Source: Cristatella mucedo | Taxonomy: Eukaryota; Bryozoa; Phylactolaemata; Cristatellidae | DNA length: 64,000 nt | Assembly: GCA_009760855.2 (NCBI GenBank) | Contig: WPIO01000108.1 | Location: forward strand, 322,001-386,000 | Direction: 5' to 3' | Part shown: in pieces, positions 43,831 through 53,784 of the stretch | How the letters are laid out: the number at the start of each line of letters is the position of its first letter | How positions within the stretch are numbered: the first letter of the stretch is position 1 | Notes under the pieces: model-generated | Database searches by the model: none | Told to the model about the DNA's origin: nothing | What the model saw: only the letters and a program-made list of their open reading frames with translations | Program-made: the position numbers and the translations under genes

Positions 43831-44653
43831 AATAGTATTAAATCAGGTCAAGATATAGATTATGCACGCACAAGGTCATTTCAGAGATTCTTTGCGAAGT
43901 AGGCACTAGTTACGTCCTACACCGGATATTGGGCCTGATATACACTCAGAAACATACTTCTTCTAGTCAATACGCCATATTCAGTGGTTATAGTATTCCG
44001 ATAGTAAAATGTAACCATGTGGTGATCTTCAATAACTTTGTGGACAAAGCTTAAGGGAAAAATGAGTGGGACCCCACGGTCAGGGTGGACTAAGATAATA
44101 GAACAGCACAATGGCTGCAAAAATGGTTAACGCTCCTCGTGTTTCCTAGTTATCCGGGGCCACCAAAATAAGATAGTGTCCGTGCTGTAACCTAGGTTCC
44201 ATACGAGACAAGTACGAGAAAATGTTACCTGACATGAATCAAAAACTGCTGCAGATATTTGAATAAATAGTGGTGATATTGTAAAGACCCCTGTGGCATC
44301 TCTCTGCATCTATCCATAACTTCGAAATTCGAACTTCTAAGCATTATAGAAAGCACTACCTTGTACTTCTACTTGCTAAATTTGCATTGAATGAAATGAA
44401 GTATACGTTCAAGTCACTTTGTCTTGCAAAAGAAACTTTTGAAAATAGTTCAGCGTATCTGTTTGTTTTGCTTTTATGAGAGGGCCGCTGATTTCAACTA
44501 ATATATTGTGGTTCGCCTTGTTTTATTCTATACGATGTCATTGCAATTTTTGAGCACTTTTCTTGTCACGTGCACCACGATTGGCCTGGTAGGTGTTATG
44601 CCACCGGACAATTTTTTGTGGCACCGTAGCTGTGAAATGACAATGCGTTCCAG

Positions 44654-44809
44654 CTTCTCTGTCGAACTCGGCAATGTCTGAGTCATCGTCCAATGTGCAC
44701 AAAGCTTGATAACGTTTCGGCACAGTAAAGTAGTTTCTACGGATCGTGGAGGTCGTCAGGTCTTTCATCAGACGACTACTTACAAATTGAATTTCATCAA
44801 CTGAAGGCG
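44654..44809 (+). pseudogene. Relic of discoidin exon 1
   Basis: Begins after a CCAG and retains the start (TTCTCTGTCGAACTCGGCAA) and the end (GACGACTACTTACAAATTGA, then CAACTGAAGGCG before GT). The middle is shortened and the frame is broken. No other exon follows before the minisatellite. It is the remnant of a former array member downstream of copy C. Confidence 0.7.
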
Positions 44810-45224
44810 GTACGGGAAAATTCTATCCGGCAATGACCAGCTGCCGGATATGTGCCTTACCTAGTCATCTGCCGTAGATTGGCGCAGCGCTAAAAACGAA
44901 ACCTAACTATATTTGCGTGTTATTATGATATATTAATATTAAGTTTATTTTTCATCCTTGAACATGCCTGTCATCTAATAGCTGGGACTCTTAGTCTCCC
45001 CGAAATCTTGAGCTAGAGCTACAAGCATCATTCGAGCATTTTTCTATTCCCGTGACTAAATGCAGGCACTTGATCTATTTGTCAGGTGCAATCATTCCCA
45101 TTTAATAGCGAAAGTTACGCAGCAGAAATTTCCTCGTGCTTATAAAAATGTGGCTTAGCTGACTAATCAGCCTCGATTGCATAGCGGCAGAAGATCTTTA
45201 GGCGCTATTACCATCGCTTGCAGT
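44810..45224. other. Intergenic, relic of an intron 4
   Basis: Part near 44950-45140 loosely resembles the intron-4 start of the intact copies (GGGACTCTTAGTCTCC..., GCGAAAGTTACGCAGC). No gene. Confidence 0.4.
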
Positions 45225-45325
45225 AATCAATAAAGAATCTCCAACTGCAGGACTTGAACCTACGATCGTGAAGTCGTGAAGAACCGTGCTTTTCTGTTAC
45301 TGCTAAACAGTCACCAGGCTACGTA
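45225..45325 (-). repeat. tRNA-like SINE head
   Basis: The minus strand has a perfect B box GGTTCAAGTCC (complement 45250-45260) and an A-box-like GTTTAGCAGTAACAG about 35 nt upstream. The acceptor stem does not pair well, so a SINE head rather than a tRNA gene is preferred. It abuts the minisatellite. Confidence 0.4.
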
Positions 45326-45327
45326 CT

Positions 45328-46170
45328 AGACTACGCTCAGCGTCACCAGGCGCCGTAGTGAGGACTACGCTCAGCGTCACCAGGCGCCGTAGTGAGGACT
45401 ACGCTCAGCGTCACCAGGCGCCGTAGTGAGGACTACGCTCAGCGTCACCAGGCGCCGTAGTGAGGACTACGCTCAGCGTCACCAGGCGCCGTAGTGAGGA
45501 CTACGCTCAGCGTCACCAGGCGCCGTAGTGGGGACTACGCTCAGCGTCACCAGGCGCCGTAGTGGGGACTACGCTCAGCGTCACCAGGCGCCGTAGTGAG
45601 GACTACGCTCAGCGTCACCAGGCGCCGTAGTGAGGACTACGCTCAGCGTCACCAGGCGCCGTAGTGAGGACTACGCTCAGCGTCTCACGCCACCAGACGC
45701 CGTAGTGAGGACTACGCTCAGCGTCACCAGACGCCGTAGTGAGGACTACGCTCAGCGTCACCAGACGCCGTAGTGAGGACTACGCTCAGCGTCACCAGGC
45801 GCCGTAGTGAGGACTACGCTCAGCGTCACCAGGCGCCGTAGTGAGGACTACGCTCAGCGTCACCAGACGCCGTAGTGAGGACTACGCTCAGCGTCACCAG
45901 ACGCCGTAGTGAGGACTACGCTCAGCGTCACCAGACGCCGTAGTGAGGACTACGCTCAGCGTCACCAGACGCCGTAGTGAGGACTACGCTCAGCGTCACC
46001 AGACGCCGTAGTGAGGACTACGCTCAACGTCACCAGACGCCGTAGTGAGGACTACGCTCAGCGTCACCAGACGCCGTAGTGAGGACTACGCTCAGCGTCA
46101 CCAGACGCCGTAGTGAGGACTACGCTCAGCGTCACCAGACGCCGTAGTGAGGACTACGCTCAGCGTCACA
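45328..46170 (+). repeat. 34-bp minisatellite, about 25 units
   Basis: Contiguous head-to-tail 34-bp units of the form GGACTACGCTCAGCG, TCACCAG, GCGCCGTAGTGA, with almost no variation. Two unit types differ at one base (AGGCGCC or AGACGCC) and are grouped rather than mixed: the left block mostly GGCGCC, the right block mostly GACGCC. One unit near 45683 has a 7-bp insertion. ACTACG and CGTAGT at the unit ends can pair. There are no spacers, so it is not a CRISPR array. Confidence 0.95.
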
Positions 46171-46189
46171 AGGCTTTGGTACGTAGCTA

Positions 46190-46345
46190 TCGTCCGTTGT
46201 GTCTCTAAAGCATTGGATACCACGGGGCTCGGTGCTCGGTCCACTTCTGTTCACAAATCATACTCTAACTCTAGCCGATGTAATATCCGAGCACAGTCTC
46301 GGCTCACTTTTCCATGAGCTCTATTGCACACATTACGAGCAGTTT
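46190..46345 (+). repeat. Decayed LINE RT fragment, direct strand
   Basis: Reads PRGSVLGPLLFTNHTLTLADV, matching the GVPQGSVLGPLLF motif B region of CR1-type reverse transcriptase. The rest is lost. Confidence 0.6.
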
Positions 46346-46365
46346 TCAATGAGCTCTATAACATA

Positions 46366-46373
46366 TATACATG

Positions 46374-46404
<31 letters not shown>

Positions 46405-46465
46405 CTATATATTATTTATTATATATATATATTATAAATTGTATTATATATACATATATATTACA
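46366..46465. repeat. TA-rich microsatellite
   Basis: About 100 nt of (TA)n with short interruptions. It splits LINE remnants of opposite orientation. Confidence 0.9.
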
Positions 46466-46479
46466 TGACGCTGCAGTTC

Positions 46480-47170
46480 TTATTACTCCCTGCCTTCCAG
46501 CACGAACTACCTATACAAGCCAGATTTCTATCACTGCAATATAGCAAAAGTAAGGCAGACTTGACTGCGAAGCTGATATGGTCGTCTAATGAAAGGTCAC
46601 TTTGGAACACGACTTCTAGATCTCGTGCAGAATCAGCAGATGCTATCCGGGCAGAGCCGATTCCGAGCGTTAGCCTATCCAATTTTTGAATCGCACTTGG
46701 TTTGCCTATAATTAGCAAGTTGTTTCTATCATAATTTAATTTTAGAACGGTTACTGTTATCTACGTGCGTATTATCATCATAAATGGAGCAAGAGAGTTA
46801 AATATTTTGACGTGATGGAGGACTGGGAGTTATTAGAGCAAAGCTATAACTGACTGTCATCTGCGTAAAAGGGAAAGCCCAGGTTTCGCTTGGCAATCAC
46901 ATCAGCAAGATGGAGAGCATAAACTGTCAAAATAACGGGACCAATTGCAGATCCCCAATTGCAGGTACCCAATATTTCAGATGCTCCTCGGATGATTTTT
47001 GTTCATTCGCGTAATTACTCTGGACTCTCTCGCTGAAATTGGACCTGAACCTTTGCAATGCAGTGCCGGCGATGTCCAGGCGAGATGAGAGGCTCTTAAT
47101 TGGGACACGATGATTGCTTGCATGAAAAGCTGCCAAAGGATTCAGCAAAACAACCACTGATACAGGCCTA
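46480..47170 (-). repeat. Decayed CR1-type LINE
   Basis: The minus strand 46461-46718 has [20 protein letters not shown] and DLEVVFQSDLSLDDHI (the ARNLGVVFDS-like region), and 46927-47157 an LLNPLAAFHASNH (motif A-like) stretch. Frame broken. Confidence 0.65.
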
Positions 47171-47189
47171 GAAGATGTATTTCTTTGGT

Positions 47190-47470
47190 CGCTGTCAAGC
47201 GACTCGGTAATCTTTGAGGTAGCCCCTCCAGGTCAGACGCACCGGAAGCGGAAGCGAAGATTTACCTTTACCCCGGAAGCAAGCCCAATCAAGCTCAGCA
47301 TGCGGTGCACTTGGGGAAATTTTCAAGATTTGAGTAGAACAAACAAGAGACATCCTTTGCTCTCACCCTGACCATAAATTGCGTGAATGCTTTAATTTGC
47401 ATGTTTTTCTGCTAGGTTTCTTTGGCGATTGATGGATGACTCGACAATGCAACGCTAAATTGGTGGGTAA
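47190..47470 (+). pseudogene. Relic of linker exon and its upstream hairpin
   Basis: 47416-47466 matches the 51-nt linker exon after a TTTTTCTGCTAG acceptor and before GTAAGC, but it has lost the frame (GATTGATGG in place of GATGGCTAC). Upstream, 47210-47275 is a degraded form of the intron-2 hairpin. No PAN exon is recognisable. Confidence 0.65.
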
Positions 47471-47635
47471 GCTGAACGTGCCGTATTGAGACATTATTTT
47501 TTTTTCTCGTTTAATTTCGTCTTACTGTGCGAGTAAGTGAATTTCCCGCGTGCTCGGTCGCCGTATACCTCAAGACCTTTTGACCATTCAGGATGTATGA
47601 ATTTTGAATCATAGGCTCCTAGAAAAAGTCTAACG

Positions 47636-48290
47636 TAATGTAATGTAATTTATCTCCGCCTGTAACTCCACAAAGCCAGAAAGACCAAGTAGGTTTGACG
47701 CCGATGAGTTTTATATAGCGCACCCATAGCTTAAGCGGCTTTCAGAACGCATTCGGTGGCCAACAGACTTCGTCTCACGCAACAAAGAGGATGTGGGAAG
47801 CATAGCAGAGTCAGGAGAGCAGTTGAGGTAGTGAGTAGCGCGGAAGTAGCAGCGGAGGACGGCTAATAAGCATGTGCCACAGTCGACAGCAGGAGAATTT
47901 TTAACGCGTTGCATTAGCTTTTTAGAAGTGAGTTCGTCAGTCTAGGACCCGCAGAGCTAAAGCTTCTGTCGCCAGCGATCTCAAAGCGGAGAAATGGAAC
48001 AGCTAATTTGTCGTCCTCACAGGACCTGAGGGCGCGAAGAGGCTGAAACTGGTGCAGCGGTTCAGCTAGGTACGATGGAGCCGAGCCGTGGCGGGCCTTG
48101 TGGATCAGTGAAAGAACTTTGCTCTGTATTCGTTGCTCAACCGGCGACCATCCTAGCTCTTTTAGCAAAGGAGACACGTGGTCAAACTTCTATGACTTAA
48201 AAACGTGCCTTGCAGCCGTATTCATAACCAGCTGCAGTGGCATAGTTGCTATCTTTGATAGCCCAGCCAAAAGGGAACTACAATAATCAA
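47636..48290 (-). repeat. 5'-truncated copy of the younger CR1 family
   Basis: The minus strand matches the C-terminal half of the 55479 LINE (LLKELGWSPVEQRIQSKVLS, APSYLAEPLHQFQPLRALRS, DRSFSSAGPRL), with the (ACATT)n tail inverted at 47636. It carries more changes than the copy at 13598. Confidence 0.75.
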
Positions 48291-48299
48291 GCCAAAATA

Positions 48300-48856
48300 A
48301 ATGCTAGCCGATTTTCAAGCCTCTTTTATATAGCGACCGAAGAGCATAACACGTTTTGCAGACCCGCAACTGGGTTTTTCCCACGGCGGTCTATATATTG
48401 ACGCAAGTCTAACCCTAAAGACGCTGCCTATCAACTTAGGTCCAAAATCGATATTCACTGCTAATTACAAAAACGCTCAATACAGAAAATAGAGTACGAG
48501 CTGGTGACTTTGAAAATCCTTTCAAAAATTCTAGGCGCTCATTTTCTTATCCGAACGACTGAGTTTCCATTAGTGCTATGAGCATGACGCTTGCGTATTA
48601 CTTTTACAAATAAATATTCATCGTCGGCACTAAGAGACAAGGAACTGCCAATCGATTATTATTTCTTACCTGTACCGACATTATATTTGCAGGCAGCTTA
48701 GACGCCGTTTGCCGTGTTTCTTGCTGCCGTGCTTCGAAAATCGATGTTTTTCAAAACGGCTGCCGAGCGCCTGGCTGCGCCGAGCTGTAGATCGCGACGT
48801 GCAAACGCTGAGCTAAGCTAACACTAAGCGGCCGTCCAGCGGCGCAGCGGAATGAG
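48300..48856 (+). other. Unique sequence upstream of copy D
   Basis: Not matched elsewhere in the window, unlike the regions upstream of B and C. It contains a plausible 3' splice site (ATTATATTTGCAG, about 48692) before the signal exon, so a leader exon could begin there. No TATA motif is obvious. No coding sequence seen. Confidence 0.4.
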
Positions 48857-48911
48857 ATGAGCTCACTGCAGCTATGCATGTTCGTGATCATCCACCGGGC
48901 TGTCCACTCGG
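48857..48911 (+). CDS. Copy D candidate signal-peptide exon
   Basis: ATG opens MSSLQLCMFVIIHRAVHS and ends G|GTAAGT in phase 1. It has a hydrophobic core LCMFVII but is followed by HR, weaker than the leaders of B and C. Length (55 nt) and phase fit. Chosen because no copy of the MDSLPLLS exon exists here. Confidence 0.45.
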
Positions 48912-51900
48912 GTAAGTGCCGGTCAGCTGACGCGTTTCTTTGAGCGTCTTTTTGATGGACTTCAACCCTGTATTGACGCGTAAGAGTAATGCAGATCATA
49001 TGATGATCCGACACTTGCATGTGATTGAAAGCTGCAACCATGAGCAGTACCTTGAGAATTCCATCGCCCTGGGGCCGTTGCATATTCGGGAACAATAACC
49101 TCATAATATTTATAGAAACTATCAATTATCGTCCCTTTGCACTTGTCCTGCTTATTTATTGAACACTTTCGTTGACAGATACGGTAGGCGGACTCTTTCA
49201 GCTGGTAAATGGTACTGCGAGCCAACAGACCTGCGGATCTCTGAGTAGAGCACCGGCCGCTGACATCATTCGTGACATCGCGCAGCTCTCGTTGCCCGAA
49301 TGCACGACGTCATGTTTGCTAGAGACGTATTGTTGGGCGATACACTTTGACAAGGATCAGAGAAGGTGCACCATGATGAAGAAATGTTATGCAACACCCG
49401 TGAACGAGGCCACTGTGGTATTTCAGCGCTATTATGGTAAGCATGCTCGCACAGTGACAGTTGTATTGTTCTTTGTAAGAGTGATTAGGTATCTTTGTTT
49501 TACTTATTAACACAAGTAATTGTAGCATAACAAATAGCCTTTTGCATAGTGCCTCAGAAGAGATAACTATCTCAGCTCGCTGTCGAGCGAGCAGGTGGTT
49601 TCTGAGCTAGCCCCTCGGCACAGAGGCTAAAGCCCAAGAAACGGAAGCGAGACCTGCTCTCACGGTACATCACGCAAGCCAAAATACGTGTAAATTAAGT
49701 TGAGAAATTGCGTATTCAGCCAAATCCAAAATTACGAAATTGCCTTAATTTGCTTATTTTTATGCTAGGTTTTCTCGGCGATGGTTACGATGAATCGACG
49801 TGCAGCACAAAGTTAGTTGGTAAGCTGAACTTGCTTTGGCAGGACACTATTAATTTCTTGCTTGACTTTTATTTTACCACGTATGTCATTGAATGGTCCG
49901 GTATCTCTCTCGCCGTGTACTTCTTGACTTGTTGTTCCATCTTTGTAAACAAAAATTAAAGTCATAGCTTTCCAGAAAATTCGAGTCTCATAAATTCAGT
50001 TTTAACATTGTAGAATGCAAGCACTACCGGTTCAATGGTGACGTGGCATTTGTCACCTTTAAACAAGTCTAATTCTCTGCCAGAATATCAGTGCCCAACA
50101 AGTCACCGACTATATATAGCGCCTTCAACCTATATAAATATATGCATGTATGTTGATATACATATCTCTATGAACATGTATTTTTCTAAATTTATTCTTT
50201 ACTATCTGTTCGTTTAGTTAAAGATAAAGAGCAGCCATTTGCCGGATTGCTCCTAAATGGTCACAGCATGTCCGGGGTTGATGGTACCTCCCTACCTCCC
50301 CCTCCACCGTAGTAAGATAACCGTTAAAAGTAGCCGTTTACAGAATTGTAGCTTTCAGTGTTTGAATACGAATTAATATCAGAAAGGCTGGGGTCCCGTT
50401 GGGTGAACATTTGGGTTCAAACAGCAGAACGGTCGAAATTCGCTTTAAAAAAAAAACATTTAAGCGCTCAAGTTCTTATTTTAGGTGCCACTGGCGTTTA
50501 CTCGTGTCCGTACAGATGACCTAGAGTCCTGAGAGGCATGAACGACTAAGTTTCCAGTGACGTGACTCTACAGCTGTTGCAGAAATTCAGCATTATACTG
50601 ACGGATATTTAGTTTTGGCTCCACTGCAAATTGGGGAAATTCGGACTCCACTGAAGTATTTAGAAGCCGCTGCACTCAAGGATGACGGTGGCTCAGTTCT
50701 CTTTACCTTTGTCTCAGTTCTCTTTACTCTTCACCTTCAGCAGCAGGGTGCACCCTGCGCACCCTGCTGCTGAAGGTGAAGGAGCTTGAGGCTTCCGGAT
50801 GTCTGCTCTAGCTCTAGCTAATCGCAAAGGACCTGCAGGTGTATGCTACCGAATGCGTACCAAAAGCCCCCTAGGCTGTGAGTGCAAAACACTCTTGCGT
50901 AACAACCACTCGGTCTTTGTAGAGTTGCACACGGAGGTATAGCAGGTGGACGTCAGCAGTTGCTGTGGCTTTGTGGCGGGGAAGTATCGTCTGCCATATT
51001 TGATTCTGAAAAATGAGTCTGTACACAACTTGATGCTACTCTTCTTTGAGAAAATCTTTGCGTGGAAGAGCTTGACACTGGTCCCGCGTTCTGTAGCGCT
51101 GCAGCGACTACCGCCGACAGTAGGGACCACAGCTCTAGTGGCTTAATTTCTAATTTTTAAAGATCCTGCTGGAAGCTTTCTCTCATTGCTCATAGTCTTG
51201 ACAGTAATAATTACAAAGCGTCTAATAAGGCATTTGTTTGTTGATAAAGTAGCGGTACATGAAATGGAAACAATTTTCAAGCTACTTTATCTTGAAAATA
51301 ATTTTCAAAGTTGCTTCATCTACCCCCTACGATTTTAAAACGCCGCTAGTTATTTATACTAATTCATCATGGTTGGTTTTTATTTTATACGAAATTGAAA
51401 TCATTGCTACCCGTGAGCAATTTCCTAGTCGAGCGCACGAGTTCAGTCCTGGCAGGTCGTGATAGCAACTGACCTGTATGAATGGCACCTGGCCTGGTAC
51501 AGCATAGCAACAACTCGTTGCAGCCCCTTTGCCGAATTCGGCCATGACTGCGACATCGAGCTGGTTCGGTCTCAATCCAGAGTGTGCAAAGCTGTACAAC
51601 GTTTCGGACTTTTGCAGAAGTAACTGTTTCTATGGATCATGGAGTTCGGCAGGTCTCCTATCAGACGACTACTTACAGATTGACTTTCTTCAACTAAAGA
51701 CGGTAGGAAGATTTTTGCCCGAATCCGGTCTTAGACGCGTTAGTCCGCCTCGGAATCTAGGCCTTGCCTATAGCCTCTTTACGAGGGGCGCAGATTGATT
51801 TAGCACTTAATGTAATACATCTATAGAATCTAAAATATACCCGTTTTATTATTTTAAATTCAGGTAATGTTAATTTTCCAGCCTTGAAACGGTCTATCCG

Positions 51901-53784
51901 CAAAAAGCTGGTACTTGCATTCTTTACCAGATCTCGGTCAGGGCCACGGGCATTAGTCAAGTCCATGCCATGTCATGCGACTAGGACCACTTGACTTCCT
52001 TATCAGGCTCAATTGTGCCAGCTTTACAGCGAAAATTGGGCAGCTGCAGCTTGCTCGGAATGCTGAACGGAATCCTCCTAAAGTTTGCACTGCGGAGATC
52101 TGCAAACATTCCGTCGCTTGATTTCTGCATGTGCCAACTTAGGGCTTAGTCAGTTTTTAGAATTTTACATGACGCAAAGTGTTATTATTTGCAAGTAACA
52201 TCATGTGTATAATTTACAATTTATGTTTAATTCTGATTGCAGCACATTATTCATCATAGATGAGCTACTGATAGCTAACTTATTTCAAAGATTAGTTATC
52301 CCTTGGGCATATTTTGTTCTAATTTTTATCTTAGGAAGCTATATTGACATGAATAGATGCCATCACGGTTTTCCTCAGGTTTTCCACCGCCAGCATTGTC
52401 TCAACTAGTTATTTTTTTCAGATAATACGGTACGAAATCGCCAGTAGATCAAACCAGGTGGGTTGCAGTTCCAACCAATACATTACATCTTTCTTCCTCG
52501 AATACAGCAGCGACGGAATTACGTATAACTCGTACAGAAACAGCAGCGGGAATACAGTAAGACACATTTTATACTTAGCCCTGTAACTTCATTTGCGGTG
52601 GTAAATGTAAAGAGCATTCAGCCTTTTCATTGATACGATTTATAAAACCGAGTTCATTGATTCACAGCTCCCGCAATAGGTTCACCTCAAGTCATGCCTC
52701 CTAGCTGGATAAAATGCTCCAAAGGGAAGCGCGATTGAATGGTGACTGATATCATGTTCGATAAACAGCGTGAAGAACATTGTTAGGGGTGACATCCACA
52801 GGGTCAGCATGCAAGTGTCGTAAGTGACGGCAAGCAACAGTGTCAGCAGGCATAAGCACATGAAGGACTAATCACAGGGACTCGCTAAATGCTGTCATAG
52901 ATAAGTGCGTTTTTAATTTTGTTTACGGTAGTCAAGTTAGAGGATGTCGTGACGGAAATCGCGAGTGAACTGCAATCTTCTGGACCATACAAACTAAAGG
53001 TACAGCCACCGAAGAATTTTAGGTGTGTATAAGATATAGGTAAACAATTGCATTCCGAAAAGCAGGTGGTATGATGCTTAGCTGGGTGGGGGAGTACATC
53101 TGATAGGCAGGCTGGAGCGAAAGTCTGACGAGACCTAAAGTTGAGCTGCAAAACTCTTCCGGCGGGAATTGCGGACGAAAAATAACTAGCTCTAGTCAGG
53201 CATGTCTGCGGCCCATTGACGAAACTTTCAGCGATGGCTAGACATTCGGATATGACGGCGGTCTGACGAATTCCCGCTCGAACGGTATCGGAAGGTGCAC
53301 GAGAAGGTCAGTCGCATGGCATCGGAAGGCCATCAATGCTGAACGCTACATCCACAAAAGAATAAGACCACATCAAACAGTTCTCTGGTTTCACGCTAAC
53401 GGAATCGTATCGCTCATATAATTCAATCTTTGTTTGCTTGGCGTGGTTTTTCAGTATTAGGCTAGCACTGAATTAGTTGCCGTTATTTTAGGCAGCTCAG
53501 CACGACGCGTGCAGTGAAAGCATTTCTGAATGCAATCTATTTTTAGATGCATGCTTTGCATCGTGAAAACCTTCTCGCGCACTCATGTTTTCCCTTGCGT
53601 TCATAATTCATGGAAAATCCCTCTTCTCGTTGCTCAGCTCTTCAACGGGAACAGCGGGATCAACCAAATCACCGGCGGCGCGTTTCCTAATCCTATTGTG
53701 GGCGCACGCTTTGTGCGAATTCATCCGTATCAGTATTCCAATTGGAAATCTCTTCGAATTGAATTCTACGGCTGTGCTGTGTAG
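48857..53784 (+). CDS. Copy D: PAN-discoidin secreted protein gene with a different signal exon
   Basis: Join 48857-48911, 49179-49436, 49769-49819, 51524-51702, 52422-52556 and 53638-53784: 825 nt, in frame, 274 residues. Exons 2 to 6 equal those of B in size and phase. The first exon is in unrelated sequence yet ends in phase 1 before GTAAGT and is hydrophobic. Compact: introns total about 4.1 kb because the big repeats of B and C are absent. It pairs with copy A in intron 5 length, lack of the intron-4 SINE and downstream sequence. It has the most distinct loops (WFG in spike 1). Function is inferred as for B. If the signal exon is wrong, the real start lies elsewhere in 48300-49150. Confidence 0.68.
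49179..49436 (+). CDS. Copy D PAN/apple-like exon
   Basis: 258 nt, phase 1-1, acceptor [63 protein letters not shown]. From about 49310 onward it is almost identical to copy C at DNA level, also through intron 2, which suggests recent gene conversion or late duplication of this part. Confidence 0.65.
49590..49658 (+). other. Three-stem hairpin in intron 2 of copy D
   Basis: Same as at 32119-32187 except for a C-to-A change in the middle arm (CAAGAAAC). Orientation and spacing conserved. Confidence 0.6.
49769..49819 (+). CDS. Copy D linker exon
   Basis: 51 nt, phase 1-1. [16 protein letters not shown], as in B. Acceptor TTATGCTAG and donor GTAAGC. Confidence 0.7.
50729..50781. repeat. Perfect 23-bp palindrome in intron 3 of copy D
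   Basis: CTTCACCTTCAGCAGCAGGG plus TGC, a 7-bp spacer, then the exact inverse. Copy E has the same structure at 58232-58284. Copies B and C have only the non-palindromic ancestor (CACCCTGCTGCTGACGATGA at about 34347). Confidence 0.9.
51524..51702 (+). CDS. Copy D discoidin exon 1
   Basis: 179 nt, phase 1-0. (A)[53 protein letters not shown] in the presumed first spike recalls the aromatic pair used by blood-coagulation discoidin domains for membrane contact; this is analogy only. Confidence 0.75.
52422..52556 (+). CDS. Copy D discoidin exon 2
   Basis: 135 nt, phase 0-0. [45 protein letters not shown]. The donor is ACA|GTAAGA. Confidence 0.75.
52700..53155 (-). repeat. Decayed CR1 fragment in intron 5 of copy D
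   Basis: Counterpart of 905-1375; the minus strand 52885-53151 keeps [20 protein letters not shown] and FGGCTFSLYGP. Confidence 0.65.
53638..53784 (+). CDS. Copy D discoidin exon 3 (terminal coding exon)
   Basis: 147 nt with stop. [45 protein letters not shown]. Phase 0 entry; the acceptor is as in the other copies. Confidence 0.75.
   Translation, partial: LFNGNSGINQITGGAFPNPIVGARFVRIHPYQYSNWKSLRIEFYGCAV

Noticed and set aside
45225-45325. Possible tRNA gene on the minus strand
   Set aside because: The B box is perfect but the acceptor stem does not pair and the spacing is off; a SINE head is more likely.
45328-46170. Regular repeats resembling a CRISPR array
   Set aside because: Units are contiguous with no unique spacers, the context is animal DNA with introns, and the variation pattern is that of a minisatellite.
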